Below are positions 15,154 to 28,000 of a stretch of 64,000 nucleotides of DNA, piece after piece. This stretch comes from Crotophaga sulcirostris (lineage: Eukaryota > Chordata > Aves > Cuculiformes > Crotophagidae), in contig VYZB01000057.1 of assembly GCA_013397455.1 (NCBI GenBank), positions 2,298,862-2,362,861 of the forward strand, written 5' to 3'. The notes under the pieces were generated by a model. That model saw only the letters and a list, made by a program, of their open reading frames with translations, did no database searches and was not told where the DNA came from. The position numbers and the translations under genes were made by a program. Position 1 is the stretch's first letter; every line of letters starts with the position of its first letter.

Positions 15154-15262
15154 GATCACAGTATCACGGTATCACAGTATTATAAGGTTGGAAAGGACCT
15201 CTGAGATCACTGAGTCCAACCTATAACCCAACACTAACACCAACTCATCATCTAAACGATGC
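15154..15262 (-). mobile_element. CR1 LINE fragment, 3' end with tail repeats
   Basis: Three imperfect copies of an 'atcacagt'-type unit (the reverse complement of the CR1 tail repeat) are followed by 'aaggttggaaaggacctctg' and 'gagtccaacctataaccca'. This is the 3' terminus of a minus-strand CR1 of the same type as the copy at 27.5 kb. It breaks off near 15262, just before the end of ORF2 would be reached. Confidence 0.88.
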
Positions 15263-16344
15263 AATTAAAGATGGGCAGGTGTACCATCATCAGCTGCAAA
15301 AGAAAGTGTCTGAAAACAGGTGGAGTTGGTCAATCTACAGTTTAACACTGGGCAGAAGTGGCACTTCAGGGAAGATCTGAAGACCTGCAGAACAAATCAA
15401 GCTGTGCAAGCCATCGGAAACATGGAGCTCGGCACAAGGAAAGTACATGGAGAATAAATAATACAGGGACTTTTGGATGAAATAACCAGAAATATTTTAA
15501 GAGCTGAGATGGTCAGAAGTAATCAGAGTTCAACAACACAGATGGATAACTGGCAAAAAGAGGACTGTGTAAAAGGAACAAAACAACGCCTCCTCACCGG
15601 CTACTTCATTTCACTGCTTGCATAGTTTCCCTTCTATGTGCCAGTGAAGCATCATAAGATATTACTATTAAAAAAGGGGAAAGATAATCAGTCCACGTCT
15701 TGTGTTGGTCTGGTTAAACAGGAAAAAATACTGATTCACCAAAGCACAACTCTAGTCATTTTTCAAGAAACCAACAAGAAAAAAGGATTTTAAAATAGAG
15801 CCAAGTTACTGTCTGTTCTAAAACTACTTATTCTCCAATTAAAGATAAATAGCACCATCATTATCAGGAGAATGCTAAATCTGCTCTTCTAAGCTCCTCC
15901 TCTCCTTAACATCTGTCATAAAGAGAGGTTTACTTTAGTCAAACACAGCTTCCCAAGTTTCAATAAGATGTAAAAATGTATTTTGTGGAGCCTCACTACT
16001 TCAACCTTCATCTAATACATGCTGCTAGATAACCAACAGACAAGATCTGCAGGTCACCAAGGCACTACTTCAGATCATTACACCAGTCATTAAATACCAG
16101 GTTTTCTTCTGCTGAAGAATCGTGTATTTAGCACTGCTTCCTTCGACAAACAGCAGATCATCACATTTCAAATCCAATTTTGGTTTTTTTTTGAATGCAG
16201 AGGTTTCCACTATGTGGAACACGAAACAAGGGTTTATCAGGCTGAGATTAGAGCCTTTTAAATATTTTCACATTGTTCAACAATTGCAATGGGATACATA
16301 GTTTGGAGAGTCTTGCCGAACAAAAGCAAAGCATGGCGAGAGAA

Positions 16345-16655
16345 TGGGCAGCGCATTCCAATGGCCAATCATCCTTTCAGTGAAGAATTTTTTCCTAATA
16401 TCAAGCCTAAACCTCCCCTGACGAAGCTTGAGTCCATATCCTCTTGTTCTGTCACTGGTCACCTGAGAGAAGAGACCAACCCCTGCCTGACTACAACCTC
16501 CATTTGCCTTCTTGGCCACTTGGGCACACTGCTGGCTCATGTTGAGTTTCCTATCTACCAGTACTCCCAAGTCCCTTTCTGCCTGACTACTCTCCAGCCA
16601 CTCTGTCCCCAGTCTATAGCTTTTCATTGGGTTATTGTGTCCAAAATGTAGCAAA
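16345..16655 (-). pseudogene. CR1 ORF2 C-terminal fragment with internal deletion
   Basis: The minus-strand frame 16277-16654 carries hallmark CR1 ORF2 C-terminal motifs: HFGHNNP, AERDLGVLVDRKLNMSQQCAQ, then [14 protein letters not shown] and GRFRLDIRKKFFTERMIGHWN. In intact elements roughly 90 residues, including the LEHK...[22 protein letters not shown] block, lie between AKKAN and GGCSQAG. Here the two are fused at about 16501, so a piece of about 270 bp is missing. The element also lacks its 3' untranslated end on the low-coordinate side. It is a dead fragment, not a host gene. The start methionine of the frame is incidental. Confidence 0.9.
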
Positions 16656-19600
16656 TGTTCAAAAAATTTAGCAAATGTCCAAAATGTTCAACTCAGAGGG
16701 ACAGGCAGGTTTGTTATCTGGAGCATTTTAGCTAAATCTGTTCAGCAGTTTGAGCTCTACATCTATAAAAACAAACCATTTTTCTGCCATATGTTGCACT
16801 AAATTTTTATATGCATATAAAATCCGCAGTGATTAGATATGACTTGCTCTGTCTTAAATATCTCATTAAGAATAAATTTGTTAAAAAGAACCTAGCAAAG
16901 TCTGAGCTCCCACCTTCCTCCTATGAGCACACAAGAAGGATTTTCAAAGGCTGTGGAGTGCCAGTTGTAGAAGGTGGCCAGCCCCTCGTGTTCCTCAGAG
17001 GTAACAGCTGCACGTTCCCTAGGCACGACTGCTCGCTCCTCATTCCTGTAACGCATTTCAGTTACGCAGTGCTGACTTAGCTGAAGTAGCTTCTGCCAGC
17101 TGTAACCTCTTCTGCAAGCACTATCAGACTCCAAAGATTATCAGTGTCCACAGGTGTTTCCTTAGTTATTTTTAATTTACCTGAAAGCAAACAAACTATA
17201 TGTAGTTAATCATTGGAGCTAGGAGTGGAGTCTGCTTTCCTTGAGGTTTTCCTCAGAAGTCAGAGTGACTTGGAAGCCTAAGTCCCATGTTTAGTAATTC
17301 TTCATGAGGCTTAAGTTGACAAGCATGTAGCTGCTGAAAATACAGAACAGGTGCTTTGAATCCCCCACCTTCTACCAGCAGAGGAGTCACCCAGCCCATT
17401 CCTGTGGCCTGAGCTGAAGAGAACATCAAACTCAAGAACAAGTGCTTTTTACCCCAAATGGTACCCTTCTTCTGTATTCATTTTCATACTGGGGGTAAGT
17501 GACTGATGCTTTTATTCTTCTTCTAAATATCTACTGCTGTGAAACACACCCTTCTGTTTGAAGACCAACCTCACTGCAAAATTGGCTCTAAAACAGATGA
17601 AAAAATAAAAATCTCAGTTCTTCATCCCCAGATCACTATTAAAACTTGCTGTAAAACACCTTGTCTGGACCAATTAGAGACTGGCAATAACTTACAACTG
17701 CTACATGTGGCAGGACAGAAAGTTGGAATCCACTACCAAGGTTAACAATTTTGTTGTGTCCACCTACACTTACCCCAACATTTTCATAAAGCAGATGATT
17801 CCTCATTTGACAAACTAATGCACAGATCTCACAGCAAAACATCCTGGACAACTGCAAATCTGGCTGCTCAGCATCTTTAAAAGCCACATTTTACATTTCT
17901 TGAGTTACTCACACATAGATAAAAGTGTTAAATAAATAAATGACATTTTAAGAATGCTTTTGACCTTCCTTTGAATCCAAATTTGAGACTAGAAAAAGCA
18001 TTTTAACATCTAAGAGAAACTATGGGTGTTGGGTTTTTTAAAGCCATTAAGCATAAAAAACAGGAATGACAATTCTTCTTTTTATAAGGGGTGTAAGCTT
18101 TTATATGGAGGTGGATCAGAGGTTTTTCCCTATTTTCCAACTCGACTTTGTGATGGGATTTCTAATGAGGGACCTTAGATGGAACATATAAATGGGGCAT
18201 AAAAGTTAGAAACAGAAGCTGGCAGTCAGAAAGGTTCCACTTCTAATCCTGGTACAGCCCCTGCCTTGCATGGTAGGCACTTCCTCCTGCTGTATCACTT
18301 CTTGAACATTTTTAAAGCAGTTCTGCTTACTGTTCTCTGTTATTTTAGAACATGTTAGTGTCTGTGCAGTGCTGAACCACAAAAATGCTGCACTAAGCAT
18401 TAGTATTTTTATTGTCAGCACAGTTGCTATCCTACATTCATTGAAGTGGACTAAAGAAATTTTGAAGGTACCACCATCTGAGTAACTGGGGGTTTTCCCC
18501 CAATTAAACTGTCATCTCTCTTCCCTTCTAAATTATACAGCACACCTTTAAGATGCGCTGCAGGACGTAACTACATAACAGCTCACACAAACCGCAAGGG
18601 AAAGTACACGGGAAACCATTCGTATCAAGCGTAGTCAGCAAAACAGCCGTTCTCAGAGTGCTTAATTTTTGGATGCCATGTGTTTCAACTGGATGATGCA
18701 TCCAAAAATACTCAGTAGGAAACAGTCCTTCACTTTTAACAGGGGTCACCTGTTCAACCATCTCCAGGTCTAACTTCAACCTGATTCCCACAGAAAGCAA
18801 TTGAAGTATTCTTAGGAGGAGAAATGACTTCTGAGGCTCATCTACACCACGAACTTCCTGAATTCATGTTTACAAGGCTCTAAAAGACATGCTTATATAT
18901 GTTATATATACTATACGTTATATACATACTTATATAAAATGAATGCTTCATCACCACTGTTTTGCAATCTGGAGTCTGTCAAACCTTATCTAGTGCATCA
19001 TTATTCAAACAAACAGTAATCAAGTTTCAAAGCCACATGGATGGATGGTTGCCAAGCTCCCTGCTTCCTCTAATGTGTAAAACAATGCACCTGCTTTATA
19101 CCTGCTGTAATCAACCCATGTTCAAAGCACCAAACCCTCCAACCAAAGCTCCCTACCTCCAGTGGCACTCTGCCTTCAGAAGCCTATGTATGTTTTGGGG
19201 ATCACTGAGGAAAAGAGGACTGGGCAGAGGGAGCAGCCAGAGTATATTAAGCATTACAAAAAAGAGATGGCTCGGTTTAAATTGCAGAGGTAGCTGCAGT
19301 GATAAGGCTATTGCTTTTACAAGTGAGCAACAGATATGCCTCCTCTGAAGTAGTTTTAGTGCCATCCTTCAGTGGACAAAATAGCATGGCTGGGCTTCCA
19401 GCCATGCATGAATTACAGCAGATTGGGTCAGGTCCAATATTGAGTCCGTACAATGCATTAATGTGGAAAATATTACGCTCCCTTTCCCAGAAAACAAACG
19501 CTGGATTTGCTTTTCAGAACCTGTTACTTCTATCATCATGTGAAAACGCCAGCAGTCTCACCCAGTTATCCTGTTCACTAACCTCACTGAGGTATCAACT

Positions 19601-19865
19601 TGACCAGCTGCAGAGCTCTTTTAACTGCCTTCACCACTATTTTATCTTCTATGTTAAAAATGGAGAATAAAGGCAGAGGGGGAAAATATAATAATAAAGC
19701 CACAGAAAATGTTGATGCCTAAAGGGCACGAGCCACAAATACCTCAGGGGCAACACAGAAATCACAGGTATCTTCAGCTCCTGCTTGTGACATGCTCAAG
19801 GGTTTCTGCCACCACACATCTCTGCTGACCTGCGTCAATACCCTTCCCTTCCGATCCCATCCGAT
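16656..19865. other. Non-coding stretch, little recognised
   Basis: The interval contains an AT microsatellite-like patch near 18.9 kb and one weak splice-flanked segment on the minus strand (17774-17843). No repeat family or gene is recognised. Confidence 0.5.
18892..18940. repeat. TA-rich low-complexity tract
   Basis: The tract is an imperfect run of tata/tatg motifs, about 50 bp of almost pure A and T. It is a simple repeat with no other signal. Confidence 0.7.
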
Positions 19866-19950
19866 CCCATCCCATCCCATCCCATCCCATCCCATCCCAT
19901 CCCATCCCATCCCATCCCATCCCATCCCATCCCATCCCATCCCATCCCAT
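19866..19950. repeat. (CCCAT)17 pentanucleotide microsatellite
   Basis: Seventeen uninterrupted CCCAT units follow a slightly degenerate lead-in (ccgatcccat repeated at 19851-19865). On the minus strand the array reads ATGGG repeated, so it opens long frames encoding tandem MGWDG. These frames are products of the repeat and not genes. The minus strand has runs of three G separated by two bases, a pattern able to form G-quadruplexes. Confidence 0.97.
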
Positions 19951-21200
19951 CCCTAACCTGACCCCCTGGTTCCCTGGAGGGTGCCTCAGTCCCCTGGCCT
20001 CAGCAAAGCCAGAGCCTGAACATCTGCACCACCAAGACATGGGATATTCAACTTTATTCATGCAACTTGTATTAAATAGTGATAGGATAAAAAGTGTCCC
20101 TTCCACTCACCAAAAAGAGACTGTCTTCCACTATGTTAAATGATGTAGGGGAAAACAAAAACAAGGAAGGGGGTATATCGTTCTCCATGCCCACTAGGGA
20201 ACAGCGAAGAAGCAATGGATATATAAAGCAGTGAGGGAAGTTTTAGCCGTAAACGGAAAAAATTCTAGCAGGAAAAATACTTACACCATGGAACCAACTG
20301 CTCTTATGAATGACGACCTGACAATAGGTACCAACATTTAACAGATTATCAAATATTTACCAAAAGGGCTACATGCAGCTGATCTTGCTGGGGGACAAGT
20401 GAAGACCTATATGACCCACGGAGGACTTTCCACCTGTACTTTTGCTGTTTCAGTGCTATAAATCAAAGCATGCCAATATCTATCATATCTTCTAAACACA
20501 TCTCTGAGGCAACAGTATTTAAGCTACCAGTATAATAAATGAGCAATTATTTGGCATAGATGATGATACAGGAAAGCTGGCAATATACCAGAAATAAAAC
20601 ATGCAGTCATGCATCTCCTAAAAGATAGAGTCTGGGAAAGTATTCAGGATATTTTTTAAACAGAACATGGTACGAGTTTAAGGTTGATAAAATCTGTTCA
20701 AATATTTTCCATTAAAACAACAGCAATTCTCTTTATCAACAAGAAAAGGCTCTGAGGTAACAGCAGCATATCCAGCTTTCCCATCACGATAAACTCTAAC
20801 ATAAAATAAGAATTTACTTTATATACATACATAAACAGATGTTTCAAGAAAATAAATAAATCTCTACCAATCACAGCATAGCTTTCTGTAACATCTTTTA
20901 TAAATCCCACAACTTCTATGCTTGTTGGGTAGTGTAGATGAAGTCAGGGCTTGTTTTCATTGAAATCAAATAGGAAAGATGTATGTTAGCAGAGCCAGTT
21001 TGCTTCAATGGAGCTACACGATTTGCAAGAGCAGCCCACTGTATGGGCAGCTTGGCACTGCTCGCTCCACCTCCAGCTCTTGTCCTCTAGAGGTAGCTGC
21101 CCTACTGGGTAATGAATAAGGCTTTTGGATAGCCTGAAAAGGGCCTGGAAAGTGCCCTCAACCCTGTAAAACATGATTTCCACAACAGAACCCCACTCAC

Positions 21201-21261
21201 CTTTGTGCAGAACTGGCAGAATGGGGCCCTCATACTCCCAGGAATGGGATCCTGCAACGGT
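21201..21261 (-). other. Candidate small exon (splice-flanked, 61 bp)
   Basis: On the minus strand a usable acceptor (ttatccctag) precedes the segment and a near-perfect donor follows (CAAAG then gtgagt). One frame enters in phase 0 and gives 20 codons containing SWEYEGPILPVL, leaving one base over. A second possible acceptor ten bases inside (gttgcag) gives a phase 1 to phase 1 exon with the same peptide core. The peptide looks plausible but is too short to prove coding. The family is not recognised. Confidence 0.2.
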
Positions 21262-21431
21262 CTAGGGATAACTATACCACTCTGGGCTCATGTATAATGT
21301 ACACAGAAAACTTCTCATTAGACTTAGCAATATATACTGACAAAGCTGGTTTAGGAACAGAGAAAATTAGCCACCTATTCATAATGGTTGTTCTCAGACT
21401 TTTTGCTGTCTACTTTTCACTTGCTTGTGGG

Positions 21432-21519
21432 TCTTTGTTTTGGGGTTTTTTGTTTGGTTGTCTTTGTTTGGGTTTTTTGTAGCAGGTTTTGTTTATTTGT
21501 TTGGTTTTGGGGTTTTTTA
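21432..21519 (+). repeat. T/G-rich low-complexity tract
   Basis: Runs of T are interrupted by single or multiple G, with recurrent tttgg, ggtttt and tttgttt units. It is a degenerate simple repeat, or the remnant of a retroposon A-tail on the minus strand. Confidence 0.65.
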
Positions 21520-24500
21520 GCTAGAAAGATAAGTTTCTTCAAAGTCTAATGTGTTCTTTAGGTTGTATTGTTTACAGAAATCAATAACAATTTGTCTGTC
21601 ACAGTTTATATAAAGAAAATGATGTTTGCATTTTTTGTGGTTTCACCACAGGCGTTAACTAGCAAATTTTAATTATCCTTTGATGATTTAGTTGTACAGA
21701 AACATATCCTAGCATGTACACACATCTGCCCTTGCTTATGAAAGTTTGTTACTTTTGGTTAGATCACAGAAAGGAAGATAGTTAACACCAAGCAAAGCAG
21801 ATTTTGTACTTCAGTCTGTTGTTCACTGTTCCCCTGCCCTCAAACAAAAATTGGATACAACTAGCTTATATAACAAATGTTGATAATGTCACAAAAATAG
21901 TAGTGAAAAAGTGATGACTGGGTTCATGTATTTAGTTAGCCAGATTTGCTTTCTCCCAGCTGCTTCTTGACAAACTTGCACTGCTCTCAGGAGCCTTCCT
22001 TTCCAAAGCAGCAGGGCAGGCAAGGCCTACCTGAATATTTTCCAGGCACACAAATACATTCAGTGCATAATATGAGAACAGGAGCTTTTAACTGTGCAAT
22101 TCCTTAACTCAGCACAACACAATTTATCCCAACCACTGCTTCTAGAATAAATCATAGAAGCTAGAGGAGAGCCATTTCAGAGTATGTAGAATTATACCTT
22201 CTGGAGAAGAAGAAAAATGTATTCCTCATTGGAACTAAAGGTAAGGTTTTAGAAGTCCAATTGTGAAAAATGCAAAGTATTTGAAAGAAGGTGAGGTTTG
22301 GAGAGTTGCTGGTGTTTTTAAGGGATGGCTGGAGCCGAGGTATATGCGCAGAAAGAACAGCACGGGAAGAGCAAGTGGGAGGAAGAGAATATGCAGCAAT
22401 AGCTGGGTAGGTGGGAGGCTGTATGGCACAGTGAGTCAACAGGAGATGTTAAAAAGCAGGAGGGCAATCTAGGCCAGATGCCTTGTAAGTTCCCATGACA
22501 TCAAGGAATAACATTTAGTTCAGACAAGTCTTAATTTAAGAAGTAGGTATGAAAAGCAGAAACACATAGAATCACTTAATATTTGCCCCTCAGTGTAGGG
22601 ATGGATAGAAGGACAGGTTGTTTTCAGTTTTTAAGTCAACTGAAGATTTTATCTTCTGTATTTCCTATTTCAGATATATTTGATAGCAGGTAAATAAGCC
22701 ATACTTCTAGGAACACAAAGAGGCAAATAATGATAAAGTCAACAGTACTTTAAAAGGCACAGATCGCACTGAAGGACTGTGATGAGCTGGATCTCCTTCG
22801 TGAGAGCTGTATTTTACCAGACACAGACAATAAAAACTACCTGGGAGCCAGGGTCTGAGCTGCACCCGAGCAGTCCCCTCCATCTCAGGTGTATTTCACG
22901 GGTGAAACGAGGACAGCATCTACTGCTGTGGAGGCTCAGCTGCAACCATGATGCTGAGGGGTGGCAGCTCCCAAGACCTCAGTCCTTGTCCTGCAGAGGA
23001 AGCCTCAGCCATGCTGGGCAGCAGTGGTATGTAGAAGATCTACTGACCCTGCATGGATTCTTCCACTGCAACTAAATTTTTCCTTGGCTCACAAATCCAA
23101 CACCCCACTGCAGATATGCTGCCTCTCCAATTCCTCTGCCATAATAATGACAGGCAAACTCAATTAATACTGTGAACAGTTTGGATGTCTGCACAACAGG
23201 TTGCAAAAAAAGGAAAAAAACTCCCAAGAAAAAAGAAAAAAATGCCAAAGATAACTAAGAACATTTGCTGTATAATGTAATTCAAAGCTTCTATCTGCAG
23301 GACCAATACAAACCATGTTTATTAAAGTTACACATTTTGTCTTAAGATGTGAAAGTTTGGTTTGTACTGCTTCAATGCTTATGACTTATTATAATTGTAG
23401 AAGAAATCTAGTTAATTTTGCTAAGACTTGTATTATACATTCAATGTAGATTTTCTCTCCAAGCTTCTTACTCAGATTAAAAAGTACTAAAATGACAAAA
23501 TTGCTGCATTCCCTTGCATATATTTGCTTCAGAGGTTAGCAAGAGATCATAATGTATCATCTTTTGTAATCCTTTGAATTTCTGTCAACATCATCATAAA
23601 ATATATACCACAAAATGTAAATAAGTGTAACCACAAGCCTTTTTATGTGACATATTTTAAAGGGCTTTCAACATCGATTAGCTTTTTACTACTGCTGTTA
23701 TAATTATTCCTGTAATCTAAACATACTCTAGCTAGGTACCAGAAGTAGAAGCACTAGTTTAGAAAGGTTAAATATCAGCAAGACATTTCTCAGGACATAT
23801 CAGAAATGGGTGCACAATTATGTCAAAAAATATATGCTTACCATTTGATTACATATAGATGTATGCATGTATATACATAAAAAACAATATTTAATAGCCA
23901 GGGGCCCAGTGAACCCTATAAAAGCAACTACCACTATGTAAAATAAACTAAGCAACACTGAGAAGCAAGAGATGGCATGAGCATGCCCCATACCAACAGC
24001 CACACTGTCGCTGATTTAGAGGGAAGAGGATAAGGAAGAGGGAAGACAGAAGGTGAAATCATTTAACACAAGAGAACATTAACAAAACAAAGGTCCATGA
24101 CTTCTGGATGCAGTTCTCAGGAGTTAATAAGCTAAGAAAAAGCAGCCAGAATATTCTTTCTAAATCATTGACACAGACTTATCAGGAAGCAGCATCAAAT
24201 CTTTTCTCACAGATACTTTTTGTTAGAAAGAAATATCTAAACAGACTGAGCACGCCCTCTTCATCATCCTTGTCAGGTGAGGAATTGCCTTGCACCAAGC
24301 TGTCAGGCACACAGTGCTTCCTGCTCCACACCATTCTTGGCACTGCGTGTGCATGTGTACATATGGGAAAGTTCTAAGTGTCTTTTTTTCAAACCTTACT
24401 TCACTGCCTGCCTCAGCTTCAACAGAGGAACAAATTGGGCATTCATGGTAAACGTAAAAGAGATGATCCAAATTAAGATTAAGGAGAGAAGCAGACAAAC

Positions 24501-27500
24501 ACAGCAGGGAGCTTAAGTCTGGGAGCACAGTATGGAATGAAAAATGTCCTTCACATACAAAATTAAGTAAAAGACTATGAAGTATTTTAAGAGAGGTTTT
24601 TATGGGGAAAGCATTACCTGAATACAGACTTTCCTGCATTATAAAGCTGAACATAATGATGGTACACCTGCTGCTTGTGAAAATATCACCCTCTGTCCCT
24701 CCTCAAAGAAAGAGCGAAGACTAAGTTTTGGGTAACAAATCAGATCAAATGAGGAGCAACAGTATTACAATATAAGAATAATTTATTAAAAGCATCATTT
24801 GGCTATTGACTCAATTTACCATCTGGAATACTGCTATGACTAAAAATATCCATGTGTCAATACAGTGGCAGCCTCAACGCAATATGCCAATGTTGATGCT
24901 GTAGAGGACAACTATTTCCATAGCACAACACGGCTCAGGAGCCCAGCCACGTGTGGGCTTCTGGTATGCTCCTGGAGAGAACCAAGGACAACTCCCAGAT
25001 ACCTAGAATTTAGTATAATGTATAATTAAAGAAAAGAAACACTCTGCTATACTATTTCAGCAATGCTATTCGATACTTTTTTCTTTAGTTCCTCCCAAGG
25101 ACACTGTTTTGAAGATGTGGTTATCAAATAAACCGTTTCACTGCCACTATCAGCGAATGTTTTATGTTTAAATGTGAACAGAGCAATGTTTCTAAAAATT
25201 AGTTCTGTATAAAGTGTATAGAAAAGTGCAAACATACATCTGCTTGGTAATGTTAAATATTTTTAGCAAAATGTCTCATCTCGTTTCATCTTTTACTCTG
25301 TGGATGAAGAGCATGGTACTTCGGGATGCACTTTCTCCGTCGGGACCACCAATAGCAGAAGTTTGTGTTTAATGTACAGCTTCCTCCTGGTCCACTGAAG
25401 ATGCTTCTACCTCTGCTCTGTTCACTGAGTACCAAGCATAGATGGGCCAAGGTTACTCGGCAGATGCAAGACCACTTGCAGGAATTCCTGTGGCAGAATT
25501 TAACATACAGATCCGTGCAAAATTGCAAAATTCCTTACATGCTGAGCTTGACTAGTGTAAATGAAGAAGAACAAAAACTTTTTATTGTTGGCTCAAGTAA
25601 ACTGAACTAGTCATTCTGTACATATTAAAAGTACATTGAACACAACAGGCTAACTCTTGCAAGCTTCCAACAAGCAGCCTTTCAGCTGGGTATGGAACCA
25701 TACTTTCCATAGGGAACAAAAGCCACACTTTAGGTCACATGCAGTACATGTCTGATGCAATGCAACACTACTGAATGCTGCTTTGGTAATGAAGTCAAAG
25801 GATATTTTATTTGGAAAACTAGCAATTTATCAAAAATCATAGCTGCTTCATGCAGACCTTGTGTATCCAGCAACACTCCTGTTCCACCATTTCCCCAAAA
25901 TGATCAGGGAGTAAAAACGGAAGAGTTGGAGGTTATATTAAACCATGCAGACTACTAAAACCACAAAAAGATGTGGTTCTGCTTCAAATAAAAATAACCC
26001 ATTAGAAAAATCTAATTTATGTACATATCCTAATCTAGATATTGATATTTCAAAGGGATTATGTACTCCATCCTTTGACAACACTCCTGTTGTTACAAAA
26101 TCTGAAGTTGTAATAGGCAAAACAGGTGTCTGATGGATATAAACCATCATATGATAGATGAGAAAATCTTTGTTATAGAAATTAATAAAAGGCACTTTAA
26201 AAATAGTGTTTCATCTACATAAACCATAAAATATGTATGCTTTATGCACCTCAAAATCAATAGGGTTAGAAGAGTCTCATTGTAGTGTAGTTGTCTTAGG
26301 GATACAAACAAAACACTGAAAAACCTTGTACACATAATGCAAGCATATTACTATAAATGGAGAAGTCACACTTTCTACCTCCTTTTTTTTCAAAATATGT
26401 AAAACTAATGTTTTCATGGAGATGATGCTGAAGGAGTTAAGACAGAAATTTATGAAAATATTTTATAAATAACAATCAGTGACACAACTTCTCTCTGAAA
26501 AGCAAGTTTCATGTCTTTCCTGACCTCAGTGATACAGTGTCGAATACCACTGCATAAAATGAAGTATTTTAATTTTATAGCATTTAAATAGAATTACAGC
26601 TACGAACACAGCTGTGATATATGTAATCTATGTAACCATATACACGGTATCCCATTATTGCACGTTTCACAGATACACAAGTTATAAACCATGTACCCAT
26701 TGACTTTTTTCTTTTTCTCAGCACAGATGGCATTTCAAGAGGATTTTTTTTTTGTGCCACAGCTAACACAAACCACAAAGAAATTACTCTTATTGAGTAT
26801 TGCCTGCAGTTGAAGAGTGTTTTGAAATTACACTCCATTTTTTAAGGGAACTGAAGAGCTGAGAACAAGCCATGCATTCACAGAAATGGCTAAAAGATAG
26901 AGCAGCAATGCTGACTGAATGCAGCTCTTCAAGAACCAGCGCCTAATGGTCGCTGTAGATTAAGGACACATTTTCCTCTGCACCACATTAGAGAAATTCA
27001 TTGAAATTTGCTTGGTAATGAGATCATTGTCCATTGGCAACTTCCGTCACACAGATAAAATTATTTAGCCTTTTGTCTTGGCGATGCGTGGAAGAAAATT
27101 TTAAAGAGAAGTAGTTGTGTTTCTGCAGATGAACACAAATCTTTCTCAGCAGTGCTTTGAATATAGGCTTTTCTAGAGAAATGGGAAGGTTATTTGTGTG
27201 TGTATATGTGCACAAGCAAAATCTTATTATTAAAATAATAATTACCTAAAAGAACAGACTCCCATGTTAGGTAGTAGGACAACTCAGCATTATCACATTT
27301 AATTGCACAATTAATTTTTCATGCTTTTATCTTTCACTGGAATTTCATTCCCTCAGAATGCCATTCCAAGTCCATACTTAAAGAGCTGACCAATAACATT
27401 GGCAAAAAATTCAGATAGCTAAAGCCATCAGTTGGTGTTAGAAGTTCCCTCTCCTGATACTAAGACTACTGCACACATTAGAAGACAGAGCACAAGTTGA

Positions 27501-27540
27501 AAAGTATGGACACCCAGGAACAATGAACTACGACGTCCAT

Positions 27541-28000
27541 GTTTCACAGTTTCACAGTTTCACAGTATAACCAGGTTGGAAGAGACCTCCAAGATCATCA
27601 AGTCCAACCTATAAGCCAACCTATAAGCCAACACGAACACCACCTCATCATCTAACCCATGGCACTCAGTGCCTCATCCAATCTTCCCTTAAACACTTCA
27701 AGGGTCGGCGACTCCACCACCACCCTGGGCAGCGCATTCCAGTGGCCAATCACCCTTTCAGTGTAGAACTTCTTCCTCACATCAAGTCTAAACCTCCCCT
27801 GACGAAGTTTAAGTCCGTGCCCTCTAGTTCTGTCACTGGTCACCTGGGAGAAGAGACCAACGCCCGCTTGACTACAACCTCCTTTTAGGTAGTTGTAGAG
27901 AGCAATAAGGTCTCCCCTGAGCCTCCTCTTCTCCAGACTAAACAGCCCCAGCTCCCTCAGTCGCTCCTCGTAGGGTTTGTGTTCCAGCCCTTTCACCATG
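27541..28000 (-). pseudogene. 5'-truncated CR1 LINE with ORF2 C-terminus and 3' tail
   Basis: From the plus-strand left edge there are four tail units of the 'tttcacag' type, then 'accaggttggaagagacct' and 'aagtccaacctataagccaa', and then the ORF2 C-terminus in reverse. The minus-strand frame at 27652-28044 reads [20 protein letters not shown], later [21 protein letters not shown], and ends [16 protein letters not shown]. This is the best-preserved CR1 C-terminus in the window and still has no internal stop across about 115 codons. The 5' truncation is near 28000, where the frame runs into unrelated sequence. The 12-bp unit 'cctataagccaa' is duplicated in the 3' untranslated part. Confidence 0.95.

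Larger units (their letters stand above)
19951..27540. other. Non-coding stretch with scattered short ORFs
   Basis: Apart from the T/G-rich tract near 21.5 kb and one splice-flanked segment at 21.2 kb, nothing is recognised. The longest frame, 143 codons on the minus strand at 24223-24654, has no recognisable motif. Confidence 0.5.

Noticed and set aside
19851..19950. Interstitial telomere repeat
   Set aside because: The unit is CCCAT (5 bases), not CCCTAA.
19719..20106. Minus-strand frames of 73 and 110 codons rich in MGWDG
   Set aside because: They are created by the (CCCAT)17 array, in which a 5-base unit yields a 5-residue repeat. Nothing else supports a gene.
22180..22240. Plus-strand segment ending at a gtaagg donor
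   Set aside because: The acceptor's pyrimidine tract is poor. The open 20-codon frame is not significant.
24223..24654. 143-codon minus-strand frame
   Set aside because: No recognisable motif. The internal acceptor/donor pairs are weak, and a chance frame in low-stop sequence is sufficient.
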